Assembly: GCA_029237695.1 (NCBI GenBank)
Contig: CM055275.1
Span: 8,320,899-8,384,898 of the forward strand
Direction of reading: 5' to 3'
From: Conchocele bisecta
Lineage: Eukaryota; Mollusca; Bivalvia; Lucinida; Thyasiridae
DNA length: 64,000 nt
Shown here: positions 10,800-22,775 of the stretch, one piece after another
Layout of the letters: the number at the start of each line of letters is the position of its first letter
Position numbering within the stretch: the first letter of the stretch is position 1
Notes under the pieces: generated by a model
What the model saw: only the letters and a program-made list of their open reading frames with translations
Database searches by the model: none
What the model was told of the DNA's origin: nothing
Position numbers and translations under genes: made by a program

Positions 10800-11994
10800 T
10801 ATAGAGCTCCAGATAAGGCGCGTTTTGGTGTACATGCATCTTAGTTAGAGGACTTAGTGTTATATATAGCGATGCCATTTCATTTCCTTGCGGGATCCAA
10901 GCTGGGCTCTTGCTGTGTGTGGTGGCCATATTGGAAATCCAAGATGGCCGCTATTCGGAATTAGGTGTTGCCATAACTTGAGAACCAAAAGTAATAGAAC
11001 AATAAATGTAACAACTTTGTATAAGGTTTCGAGTAATACTATGTGAAATCCATTTCAAGCGCTACTTTTGAGATTAGAGGTCAAGGTCACGTGGTAAGGT
11101 CATTTAAGCCCAAACTATGGATTAGTAGAGTGTCACATGTCCAGAACATATATCTGCCTAAATTGATTTTTTTCCTCAACGCACTGTTTATGGACTCAGT
11201 AAAACTTGTATTTTTGTATCTTCTGGAAATATTTTATTATGGAAAATAAATAACACAATGACAAACTTAATTTTCTTCATCTTTTTTTTCAAAAGAAAAA
11301 TAAATAATAATAATAATAAAAAAACGTCCGCGAAAATTTCCCTGCCACACTTGAATAACTTAACACACATTGTATCGTGTTATCAATATTATTAATGAGA
11401 ACTTTGAGAAGAAACAAACTTATATTTAGATTTTGTGAATTGAAAAAAAGGTTATCTGTAAGTGTATCTATTTTCATCCGGTCGGCGAAAATATCCATTG
11501 ACAATATAATAACACAATCGTTGATACATGTACTGAGGGCGGAGGGGTGGTTCCGGCGTTGCAACCCCCCCCCCCCCCCCACCCCGTTTACATAGTTTAC
11601 ATAGATCACAGTTTACAACCAGTTGGAGTCTGAATTTAAATGCCGTAAAACACAGGAAATTGCATTTCTGGACATCTAGATTTCAAAATTTATCCTGGTA
11701 GGACATGCCCCCGGACCCGCCTAACATATGCCAGGGGGATCCGGAATCATGCCCCCCAAGACAAATTTATATCCTCCGTGGATCTATAAAATAGGACAAC
11801 CCCCCCCCCCCCCGTTCCTCAAATGCTGGATCCGCCCCTGATACTGCTATGCCATTCACGGGTTTACTTTCTAATTGCTATTGCATATATACATGTACCT
11901 CCGACATACAACGTACAAGTATGTCGATTGGCATATAGTTTTCGATTTTTGTCCGGTAGTTCGTCAGTCCGTTCGTTCGTTCGTCTGTGGTGGT
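10800..11994. other. Non-coding stretch with poly-C tracts
   Basis: No gene is recognised. Contents: a 'ccaagatggccgct' repeat phrase near 10939, an AAT-rich simple repeat near 11300-11320, and two poly-C runs (about 11565-11583 and 11801-11816). Open frames here translate low-complexity sequence. Confidence 0.4.
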
Positions 11995-12133
11995 AGCTTT
12001 GGAGCAAGCGATGGGTAATTTGACGATCGGGATCGGGATTCATCATTACCAGAGTTTCGACAGGATACCTGGTTTGGCCCTCATGCACATCTTTGGCATT
12101 GTTTTGTGTGCAAGTTGAATCTGGTTATACCAA
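11995..12133 (+). repeat. Partial end of the 63.4-kb inverted-repeat element family
   Basis: The phrases 'gcgatgggtaatttgacgat' and 'tttggccctcatgcacatct', then 'ctggttatacc', match the left part of the element at 63383-63838 and its upstream flank. The rest of the element is missing here; the first long-unit repeat starts directly after it. Confidence 0.55.
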
Positions 12134-12134
12134 C

Positions 12135-13275
12135 TAAATTATATCAACAGCTCGACATTTCGATGGGAAATATATGCCACCATACATTTGTTTTCCAGAC
12201 ATGGTGACTGAACCGAAACTGCAAAATGAACACACACGTAAATATGCTACAGCATTTGTTATATCCCCTTGCCAACTATTTGCCGATATGCATGATATGT
12301 ATGCGATAGATGTGGCTGTGAAAGGAGAAATGAACACACACGTAATTATGTTACAACATTTAGTTATCTTCCCTTTCCAATTGTCGTTGTTTCCCGATAT
12401 GTATTCGATATATTTGGCTGTGACTGGAGAAATGGGGCTTATGGGTTTTCCGACTAGTGTAGATCCAGATCAGATTATTCATTCGCGTAAGTAACTGGAA
12501 TGGATTTTGATATGTTAATTTTGCAACAAATCCAATCATCACAAAATGATTTTCGGACAAGTACATTTATGAACATGGGGTGTTTTTGTTCTCAAAAGTA
12601 ATAAAATTACTTGCAGAAAGTGCAGATCCTGATGAGACGGCTCGTCACGAACCGGCTCATCTGAATCTAAAGCTTTTCCAATAGCACTATATACAGGCAT
12701 GTTGTGTTGAAAGGGTTAAGCGGGGTGCGTGCGCACATATGCTGCAACATTTGTTATCTCCCCTTGCCAACTGTTTGCCGATATGTATTCAATATGTATT
12801 CGATAGTATTCTATTCGATTCCAATTGTCGTTGTTTCCCGATATGTATTCGATATATTCGACAAGTACATGTATGTACATTTATGAACATTTATGAACAT
12901 GGGGTGTTTTTGTTCTCAAAATTAATAAAATTACTTGCAAAAAGGGCACACCCTCATTAGACGGCTCATCTGAATCTAAAGCTTTGCCAGTACCACATTG
13001 TATATACAGGCGTGTTGTGTTGAAAGGGTCGCACTCGTCGGACCCACAGGCATACGGCGTGTTTCGGCTTTCATCGGTATAATGAACAAGGCTCCTAACT
13101 TTGGTTGGATACGACCTCGTATTATAACAAAATAACGTGTTTAAAATTGCTATTTTAGCAAGATAACAATAATTCTCAAATGAACATGTGCACTTTCTGA
13201 CAAAATATTCACATTAGCGTTAATAAAATCGCAGAATGTGTTATGATACGCGGCCGTGTCCGACCAAAGTTAAAA
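12135..13275 (+). repeat. Long repeat units, block 1, first copies
   Basis: The recurrent unit (about 1.3-1.5 kb when complete) begins here with 'caacagctcgacatttcga'. Its landmarks are 'catttgttttccagacatgg', 'gccgatatgtattcgata', 'ctggagaaatggggcttatg', 'gtagatccagatcag', 'taactggaatggattttga', a hairpin at 12620-12668, then 'ggcatgttgtgttgaaaggg' and 'aatcgcagaatgtgttatga'. Part of the unit is repeated at 12736-13030. Short open frames are conserved between copies only because the DNA is repeated; each is broken differently. Confidence 0.75.
12620..12668. repeat. Recurrent GACGGCTCGTCACGAGCC hairpin inside the long unit
   Basis: A compact inverted repeat, with stem CGGCTCG / CGAGCCG-type and outer arms 'cagatcc' / 'ggatct'. 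It recurs at about 18949-18997, 42229-42276, 43720-43767, 45239-45287 and 61889-61941. Here one inner base is changed (CGAACCG). Function is unknown; hairpins near the 3' end are a feature of Helitrons, which is one possible explanation. Confidence 0.6.
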
Positions 13276-14885
13276 GCCACGCCATACGAAAACCGGGCTT
13301 AATGACAACGTAATGAAAAGCGGTAAACGACGTCGGAAAAACGACGTTTGCAGTATCGCTGCAAAAGTTCACATTTTTTCCTCCCATTTAAGTTTACTGG
13401 TGTCAGTTAACATTAAGTGTGAACAGAAAACGGAAAAGTATAACTTACTGAAACTTTCACTAATATGAGACGCGATGCCTTGCACATTAGTACACATATT
13501 ATGACGTCATGACTTGACGTCACGTACTTGTGACGTCACTGAACGTGAATTCATGTTTGACGTTATGGCCATGGTGTCGTGACAAAATATTATAGCAAGG
13601 ATACTTGCACGAGTTCTTCGCAGCATCAATGACTTAGAAATGCTTCAGGCGCTGTGTATTGTCGCCTATCTGTCGTTCTTTGACATTGTCACTCTTTTTC
13701 GTCGGTTATCCTTATGAATTCAAAATGGTGAACGCATAATTTAACTGGCTACATATCAGCGAAGTCTTCGCTTACACTGTACCTTGAATCCTAAATAATC
13801 TTAAATATGAACAACCTAGTGTATGCCAACGGTAATACCATATATTATCTTGGCAAATTGAGACACTTTTGAATAATTCAATCCAGCGAATGATATGCAA
13901 TTTAATGCCACTCATTTGATCATAAACGGAGGTAGACACGCAGCTATATAATGACATATATATCCAGGGTTTGTATTGAATTTGGCAGAACAAATGCATC
14001 AACATCTCTCTAATCGATTCAGAATCAATGATTTCAATGCTGCTCCTTCAGTGTTTGTGTATAAGCAATACATAATGCACAAAACACACAGTGAGGTCGG
14101 TGGAGTTTTCGAAAAGTCTTGAAATTAATTGAAAATTTGATGGTCATGAACTTGCTTTTCGCACGATTAGTAGTATCAAATCATCAGCTTATCACTTGAA
14201 TGCATACTAATGTATGTCCAAATCAGGCGATGGTAATGCGATCCTCAAGAAAGACACACGGCGACAATGATAAGGTATCACGATAGCAAATCTGCCAGAT
14301 GTCGTGTTTTGTTACAAAGTTAATGTTATAAGAGTCTACTTCCTACTTTAAAATATGTCGTCGCATACGAAATGTTAAATAATGTCGATATTATTCCCCA
14401 AAATTATTTCAGACAGCAGCAAACAACAGGGAAACGCCAACACTCTGCCTTATTTGAAAACTATTCATAAGGAATTACGCTACTTGGGCCGCAATCCAAA
14501 ACATGACGTTACATTAATAGCAACTGCAATAAACATTATTTTCATACTTTGTCCTGGCCTAATGGGAAACACTTGGAAAGGCTACGAGATATCCAAATTT
14601 TGTTGACATGCGATAAAAGATGACAAATCTATAGGACTTGTCCGGGTATTTTATCAACACCCCTTGTATACGCAGTTGATAAAAACGTCGTAATTTCAAC
14701 GTCATTGATCTAACACGTCATATAAGTTTTTACCACGCGTCATAAAAATACTTCTAAGATGCAAAATAATTGGGATACATTGATAATTTTGGCGGCATAT
14801 GGCTTTTAAAATGTACAATTCAGAATACGCGAAAAAGTAAAAACTGAACATTTTGTCATTAAGCCCGGTTTTCGCAAGGCGCGGC
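13276..14885. mobile_element. 1.6-kb inverted-repeat element inserted in a long unit
   Basis: The left end 'gccacgccatacgaaaac' (13276) and the right end 'ggttttcgcaaggcgcggc' (to 14885) are inverted. The similarity extends inward through 'cgggcttaatgacaa', about 36 bp in all. On either side the long repeat unit resumes ('gtccgaccaaagtt' before, 'agagttataccggtgaaag' after), showing that this is an insertion. The interior has no recognisable transposase. A cluster of CRE-like TGACGTCA sites lies at 13500-13545. It is a non-autonomous element of unknown superfamily. Confidence 0.7.
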
Positions 14886-16864
14886 TCAATTATAGAGTTA
14901 TACCGGTGAAAGACAAAACACGCCGAATGCCGGTGGTCTCACCCGCGTACGGGCCTGTACACTACCGTCTGTGAGACAACAAACGGTACGTGATAATTTA
15001 GCACAACAAGTCAACATAATGTGATACGTTATCTCTAAAATGTCGAAATAATTTATCTCAACATGTCGACATAATTTCACGTTATGTCAACATGTGGTGA
15101 TATTTAAGTCGAGATGTTGCGATAAATTATGTCAACAGCTCGACATCTCGATGGTAAATATATGCCACCATACATTTGTTTTCCAGACATGGTGACTGAA
15201 CCGAAGCTACATAATGAACACACACGTAAATATGCTACACTATTTGTTATCTCCCCTTGCCAACTGTTTGCCGATATGTATTCGATAGATGTGGCTGTGA
15301 ATTGAGAAATGAACACACACGTAACTATGCTACAACATTTGTTACACATCGACTGTATTGTTTGTCAGTGGTTGGTAAGCAATTTGAACACACAAAATAA
15401 AAGTTTGCATCTACATGTATATGTAGAACATAAAACGCTTTGGATGGTGAATGATGATAAGGGTACATAGATTCGACTAAGAAATGCTGCAAATTCCTTC
15501 TCTGTGCCAGTGACGCATATGTAATCACAACTCGTGTCAATGCCGTGGACAGATGTATAGACACAAATATATATACAGGCCGACGGCAGAAATGTATAAA
15601 CTATAATGTAGAACATTGTCTAAATACTTTAAATACAATCTTACCTGGTAAATCTCCGACACGAGGTCATCAGTATATTTCTGTTTACGTAAGGTTTAGC
15701 ACGAGGAATGACAATAATTGTCACCGACAAAAATAGGACATAAATGAGGGGCGATCAGTAAATAACAGGAAAGTGTTATAAACCTACACCCATTCGTGAA
15801 ATGGCATATTTCATCAGATCTCCAAAAACAGTGCTATATATATACACAGTGCTTTGTAAATGTGATGGAATATATGCATACCGTATATGTGAACGCTGCC
15901 TCATCACTGTATCCTATATCGCACATGGAGTAGCCAAGTCGGCCATCTTTGTGTATACCAGCCATCAGCCAGTTTCACCTGTTCTGCCGTTTGACAAAGA
16001 ACGTAAAATGTTAAGTACAACATATTATATAATGTAGCTAATCACATGTGGAAAAGCCATGAGAGTGGACTCCTATCAATTATATTACACCAAACTGTAA
16101 AATATGTCAGTTTTTAACAACATGAACAACCAAAATAAATAGCCTCATACACAGAAAATCGCACAGTGTATCACTTTTACCTGGCAAACCACACAACACA
16201 TACCATATATACCCGCTACTGTACTCTGTTATTAGCTATCAAATCTAGTGACATGTAAGCAGTTACCTGAATGTATTGTCCCTGGTGTCTACTCGCCTAC
16301 TATGATAGAAGATATGGCTTTCATATGGGTAACGTGTACACTAATAATAAGCTGTGCATCAGATTGAAAACTTTACACATCAACATTTATTTTGAGATTG
16401 ATTGGAGAAATACCCAGATATCCTGTCTTTTGTATATGTTTTTGTCATAATATTTATAGCACGCCGTTGTAATATATGTCGATGATGTATTGCACCAATT
16501 TTTCTTTTGTTTACTGTCATATTATTTTCTATATGTGTCAAACGCACGAAGTGGTGAAACTGCACGATGGCTTGTACATACAAAGATGGCGGATATGGCA
16601 ACTAAAAGTGCCATATAGTATACAGTAACAAGACAATATTCACATATCTTATATTAATATATCAAACCATTCTTCTGAAACAATTATCATTGAAGCCAAG
16701 TGTATCTATCTATCAATGACCTAATACCTTAAAAACAATTTATTTCAGTTTATTGGGATCATGTATGTGTTGGGAAATTAATTATTGAACACCCCTCGTA
16801 AATGACTTTTATTACTGACCACCTAATAATAGATATAATCATTCATATGCTGCACGTGCATGTT
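14886..16864 (+). repeat. About 2-kb segment, copy 1 of a direct duplication
   Basis: This starts with the end of a long unit and continues with sequence found again at 19515-21996. Landmarks are 'atcgactgtattgtttgtca', 'cgtgtcaatgccgtggacag', 'gtcggccatctttgtgtat' and 'cgatggcttgtacatac'. No reading frame is conserved in a way that suggests protein. A third, much diverged copy of its distal part is at about 57785-57950. Confidence 0.75.
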
Positions 16865-17440
16865 ACGTCGTCAGACTAATCACGTAACGTAGATATCTAA
16901 ACATGTCCTCGTTCTTTTCAACGAAAAATGTTTTAAATTTGATCATTGACTAGCATAAAACGTTACCTGATAAATAAAATATTAGTCTAGTGTCTTTCGA
17001 TATCAAGATAATGAGGCTTGGCTCGTAAACTGCTTAGCCTTGCCTGATAAATTGAATATCAAACTACACTAGCCTGGTATTCTCTGAATTAGTAGGATAT
17101 ATGCAAGAAAGTTCCAATGCATATTATACAGAATATTGAATGCTTGCTTCGTATACGTACACGTATGACATCACACACAAATAATAATGAGATATGTGTC
17201 AATGGGACACGTATACTCCCACTTGCAGCATGCGTACACGGATGTTATTAATCGGCTGTCATAACTGTAGAGAGAGTTCCTTTAATGTCAAATGGAAATT
17301 CATAATTTCCACTGAATACTAGCAACGGTAGTCGGTAAGTCGATGTGTAAGTCAGTTACTGCCATAATTGAGGTGTTCGTGTGTTTAAACAACCTACATG
17401 TGCCCATGTTCAAACACATTAACACCTCAATTAGGGCAGT
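16865..17440 (+). repeat. Segment shared with 40270-40860
   Basis: It begins with 'cgtcagactaatcacgtaac' and ends in a 'ttaacacctcaatt' block that forms a short inverted repeat with 'ataattgaggtgttcgtgtg' upstream (17363-17435). The same order is found at 40270-40860, directly before the second block of long units, so this segment belongs to a larger composite repeat. Confidence 0.7.
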
Positions 17441-19515
17441 AACTATTACTTATCTCCCCCTGTCAACTGTTTGCCGATATGTATTCGATAACTGTGGTTG
17501 TGAATGGAGAAATGAACAAACACGTAATTATTTTCAGACAAGTACATTTACGAACATGGGGTGTTTTTGTTCTCAAATTAATAAAATTACATGCAAAAAG
17601 TGCACACCCTGATTAGACGGCTCATCTGGATCTAACGTTTTGCCAATAGCACTATATACAGGCATGTTGTGTTGAAAGGGTTAAGCGGGGTGCGTACGCA
17701 CTCGTCGCACCCACAGGCATACGGCGTGTTTCGGCTTTCATTGGTATAATGAACAAGGCTTCTAACTTTGGTTGGATACGACCTCGTATTATAAGAAAAT
17801 AACGTGTTTAAAATTGTAATTGTAATATGCATTCTATATATTTCTGAAAGATAATAATTCTCAAATGACCATAAGAAGTTGCCACTACAATAGTGACGTT
17901 AGAGTCGTAAACACATTATTTCATTTGTTATGATAAGAGGTTGTCTCCGACCTAGGAAAAGCAGCTGCAATTCGATATTCTTTGCATAATTATTGTATAA
18001 CTATGCTATTTTAGCAAGATAACAGTAATTCTCAAATGAACATGTGCACTTTCTGACAAAATATTCACATTAGCGTTAATAAAATCGCAGAATGTGTTAT
18101 GATACGCGGCCGTGTCTGACCAAAGTTAGAAGCCTTGTTCGTATATATACAGTTATACAGATGAAAGGCAAAACACGCCGACTGCCGGTTGTCTCACCCG
18201 CGTACGAGCCTGTACACTACCGTCTGTGAGACAACAAACGGTACGTGATAATTTAACAGAACAAGTTAACATAATGAGATACGTTATCTCTAAAATGTCG
18301 ACATAATTGAACTCAACATGTCGACATAGTTTCACGTTATGTCGACATATGGTGATATTTAAGTCGACATGTTGCGATAAATTATATCAACAGCTCTACA
18401 TCTCGATGGGAAATATATGCCACCATACATTTGTTTTCCAGACATGGTGACTGAACCGAAACTGCAAAATGAACACACACGTAAATATGTTACATCACTT
18501 GTTATTTCCCCTTGCCAACTGTTTTCCGATATGTATTCGATAGATGTGGCTGTGAATGGAGAAATGAACACATACGTAAATATGTTACATCATTTGTTAT
18601 CTCCCCTTGCCAAGTATTTTCCGATATGTATTCGATAGATGTGACTGTGAATGGAGAGATGAACACATACGTAGTTATGTTACAAAATTTAGTTATCTTC
18701 CCTTTCCAATTGTCGTTGTTTCCCGATATGTATTCGATATATGTGACTGAGACTGGAGAAATGGGGCTTATGGGTTTTCCGACCTGTGTAGATCCAGATC
18801 AGACTGTGCATTCGCCTAAGTAACTGGAATGGATTTTGATATGTTAATTTTGCAACCAATCCAATCATCACAAAATGATTTTCAGACAAGTATATTTATG
18901 AACATGGTGTGTTTTTATTCTCAAAATTATAAAATTACTTGCAAAAAGTGCAGATCCTGATGAAACGGCTCGTCACGAGCCGGCTCATCAGGATCTAAAT
19001 TTTGCCAATACCACTATATACAGGCCTGTTGTGTTGAACGGATTAAGCGGGGTGCGCGCGCACTCGTCGCACCCACAGGCATACGGCGTGTTTCGGCTTT
19101 CATCGGTATAACTCTTTATATATGAACAAGCCTTATAAATTTGGTCGGATATTATCTCGTATTATAACAAAATAACGTGTTTTAAATTGTAATTTTCTAT
19201 GCATTCTATATATTTCTGCATGATATTAATTCTCAAATGATCTTAAGAACTTTCCACTACAATATTGACGTTAGAGCCTTAAACACATTATTTCATTTGT
19301 TATGATACGAGGTTGTGTCAGACCTAGAAAAACCAGCTGCAATTCGATATTCTTTGCATAATTATGTTTTAACTATGCTATTTTAGCAAGATAACAATAA
19401 TTCTCAAATGAACATGTGCACTTTCTGACAAAATATTCACATTAGCGTTAATAAAATCGCAGAATGTGTTATGATACGCGGCCGTGTCCGACCAAAGTTA
19501 GAAGCCTTGTTCGTA
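17440..19515 (+). repeat. Long repeat units, block 1, second set
   Basis: Two further copies of the 1.3-1.5-kb unit. The marker 'gcaattcgatattctttgca' recurs at about 17969 and 19340 (period about 1.37 kb). In the middle, 'tccccttgccaactgttttc' to 'tgtgaatggagaaatgaaca' is tandemly duplicated (about 18505-18660). The segment at 18296-18375 has four ATGTCGAC-type palindromes. No gene. Confidence 0.75.
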
Positions 19516-21996
19516 TATATAGAGTTATACCGGTGAAAGGCAAAACACGCCGAATGCCGGTGGTCTCACCCGCGTACGGTCCTGTACACTACCGTATGTG
19601 AGACAACAAACGGTACGTGATAATTTAGCACAACAAGTCAACATAATGTGATACGTTATCTCTAAAATGTCGACATAATTTATCTCAACATGTTGACATA
19701 GTTTCACGTTATGTCGACATGTGGTGATATTTAAGTCGAGATGTTTCGATAAATTATGTCAACAGCTCGACATCTCAATGGGAAATATATGCCACCATAC
19801 ATTTGTTTTCCAGACATGGTGACTGAACCGAAGCTGCAAAATGAACACACACGTAAATATGCTACACTATTTCTTATCTCCCCTTGCCAACTGTTTGCCG
19901 ATATGTATTCAATAGATGTGGCTGTGAATTGTGAAATGAACACACAAATATGCTACAACGTTCGTTACACATCGACTGTATTGTTTGTCAGAGGTTGGTA
20001 CATGTAAGCAATTTGAACACACAAAATAAAAGTTTGCATCTACATGTATATACATGTCGTGCATCACGGCAAATCACACACGTTGTGTGTATATCGTCAT
20101 TGTGTAAAGTGATAGCTTGACACAAGGAACACCGGCCAAGAAAAGCGCTCTTACGATGGCTATCGTAGCCCGGATCAGTCTACGCAACCGCGCAGTTTGA
20201 TCAATGCAGATGTTGGTCGCCATTCGATCAATAATATTTCCTATGTTTACTGTATGTCACCAATGTAGCAGTTGTTGATGTTTTGCAATCTGCGGAATGA
20301 TTACATGTAGAAGATAAAACGCTTTGGATGGTGAATGATGATAAAGGTACATAGATTCGACTAACACATGCTGCAAATTCCTTCTCTGTGCCAGTGACGC
20401 ATATGTAATCACAACTCGTGTCAATGCCGTGGACAGATGAATAGACACAAATATGTATACAGGCCGACGGCAGAAATGTCTAAACTATAATGTAGAACAT
20501 TGTTGAAATACTTTAAATACAATCTTACCTGGTAAATCTCCGACACGAAGTCATCAGTATAGTTCTGTTTACGTAAGGTTTAGCACGTGGAAAGACAATT
20601 GTCACCGACACAAATAGGACATAAATAAGGGGCGTTCAGTAAATAACAGAAAAGTGTTATAAACCTACACCCACTCGTGAAATGGCATATTTCATCAGAT
20701 CTCAAAAACAGTGCTATATATATATATATACACAGTGATTTGTAAATGTGATGGAATATATGCATAACATATATGTGAACGCTGCCTCGTCACTGTATCC
20801 TATATGGCACATGGAGTAGCCAAGTCGGCCATCTTTGTGTATTCCAGCCATCAGCCAGTTTCACCTGTTCTGCCGTTTGACAAAGAACGCAAAATGTGAA
20901 GTAGAACATATTATATTATGTAGCTAATCATATGTAGAAAAGCCAGGAGAATGGACTCCTATCAATTATATTACACCAAACTGTAAAATATGTCAGTTTC
21001 CTGGACAGGTTTGTGCCTGTGTTTTTAACAACATGAACCACCATTATAAATAGCCTCATACACAGAAAATCGCACAGTCTATCACTTTTACCTGGCAAAC
21101 CACACAACACATACCATATATACCCGCTACTGTACTCTGTTATTAGCTATCAAATACAGTGACATGTAAGCAGTTACCTGAATGTATTGTCCCTGGTGTC
21201 TACTCGCCTACTATGATAGTTGATATGGCTTTACATATGGGTAACGTGTACTCTAACAATAAGCTGTGCATCAGATTGAAAACTTTACACATTAACATTT
21301 ATTTTGAGATTGATGGGAGAAATGATCAGATATCCTGTATATATACCCGCTACTGTACTCTGTTATTAGCTATCAAATCTAGTGACATGTAAGCAGTTAC
21401 CTGAATATATTGTCCCTGGTGTCTACTCGCCTACTATGATAGAAGATATGGCTTTCATATGGGTAACGTGTACACTAATAATAAGCTGTGCATCAGATTG
21501 AAAACTTTACACATCAACATTTATTTTGAGATTGATTGGAGAAATACCCAGATATCCTGTCTTTTGTATATGTGTTTGTCATAATATTTATAGCACGCCG
21601 TTGTCATATCTGTCTATGCTGTATTGCACCAATTTTTATTGTGTTTGCTGTCATATTATTTGCTGTATGTGTCAAACGCACGAAGTGGTGAAACTGCACG
21701 ATGGCTTGTACATACAAAGATGGCGGATATGGCAACTGAAAGTACCATATAGTATACAGTAACAAGACAATATTCACATATCTTATATTCACATATCAAA
21801 CCACTCTACTGAAGAAATTATCATTGAAGCCAATTGTATCTATCTATCTATGACCTAATACCTTAACAATATTCATTTAATTTTAGTGGGATCATGTATG
21901 TGTTGGAAAAATAATTATTAAACACTCCTAATAAATGACTTTTATTACTGACCACCCAATACTAGATATAATCATTCATATGCTGCACGTGCATGT
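19515..21996 (+). repeat. About 2-kb segment, copy 2, with extra insert
   Basis: A direct copy of 14886-16864. It differs by about 250 extra bases at 20053-20308 and by an internal tandem duplication at 21117-21565. Otherwise the order of landmarks is the same. Confidence 0.75.
21117..21565 (+). repeat. 224-bp tandem duplication
   Basis: Two adjacent copies (21117-21340 and 21341-21565) start with 'atatacccgctactgtactc' and contain 'ggtaacgtgtac' and 'cagattgaaaactttacaca'. The corresponding place in the first segment (about 16205-16430) has a single copy. Confidence 0.85.
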
Positions 21997-22136
21997 ACAG
22001 TTGTACGCACTGCATCAGGCGATGGGAGGCCCTTTAATTACAAATATATTCTCAGTATATGGCCGGTTGCTTATCAATTAGTCGATGTTTTGACAGAACT
22101 GATGAACGTAAACGTGATGAGCTATGTATATACGTC

Positions 22137-22775
22137 TAAACCGGACACGCTGGGGACCCCATTGTGTTTCATTTATATGGCATTGACTGTAATTTATTTG
22201 ATTGTCGTGTTTGTTCATGGTTGAAAATGAGAACAAATCTGCATGGACTGTTTAATTATCCCCTTGCCGATAGGCAAGAGGGGATATAGCGTTAGTCCAT
22301 GTACGTACGTACGTACGTGCGTACGTACGTACATGCATACGGACGTAATTGCGTACGTACGTTAGTAACACCTCTCATTTTCAAAAACTCATAAACCGCT
22401 TTACCGATTTTGATAATATGTGGCCACAATGTGAGTCTAGGGATGGTGATGTGTTGTGCATGCTACCCACACCCGACCGCCCAAGGTCAAGGTCACTGAG
22501 GACTTGTGTTCACCTTGTTTGTAAGGCAAATTTGTAAAATAAAAAATGTTAAAGTTTTTCTTTCTTTCTTTTTTATTATCAAGGCTGCCAGTACGACCGC
22601 CCACATTCAAGGTCACCGAGGACTTGTCTTTGTTTTATTATTATCAAGGCTGACAGCGAGGGCACAAGCTTTGCTAAACACTGCCATTTCTTGTTACAGT
22701 GGTATCTATCTAAACAGGACACCCTGAGGACCTCCCAGTGTGACCGTTTTAGAGAGGTTTCACAGTTACTGCGGC
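22137..22775. repeat. pogo/Tigger-like end remnants and an (ACGT)n microsatellite
   Basis: Terminal motifs 'gtctaaaccggacacgct' (22152) and 'ttttagagaggtttcacag' (22747) resemble the MITE at 10610. They enclose a mollusc repeat that reads 'gataggcaagaggggatata' and has two 'caaggtca' modules. A GTAC/ACGT microsatellite lies at about 22299-22335. No gene. Confidence 0.5.

Noticed and set aside
12174..12494. A conserved-looking 70-136-codon frame repeated in the long units (12.2, 18.4, 19.8 and 41.8 kb)
   Set aside because: Conservation is at DNA level in a repeat. Each copy has its own stops and indels, and frames on both strands overlap.
14382..14606. A 74-codon frame within the 1.6-kb element as a transposase
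   Set aside because: Too short, with no helix-turn-helix or DDE motif.
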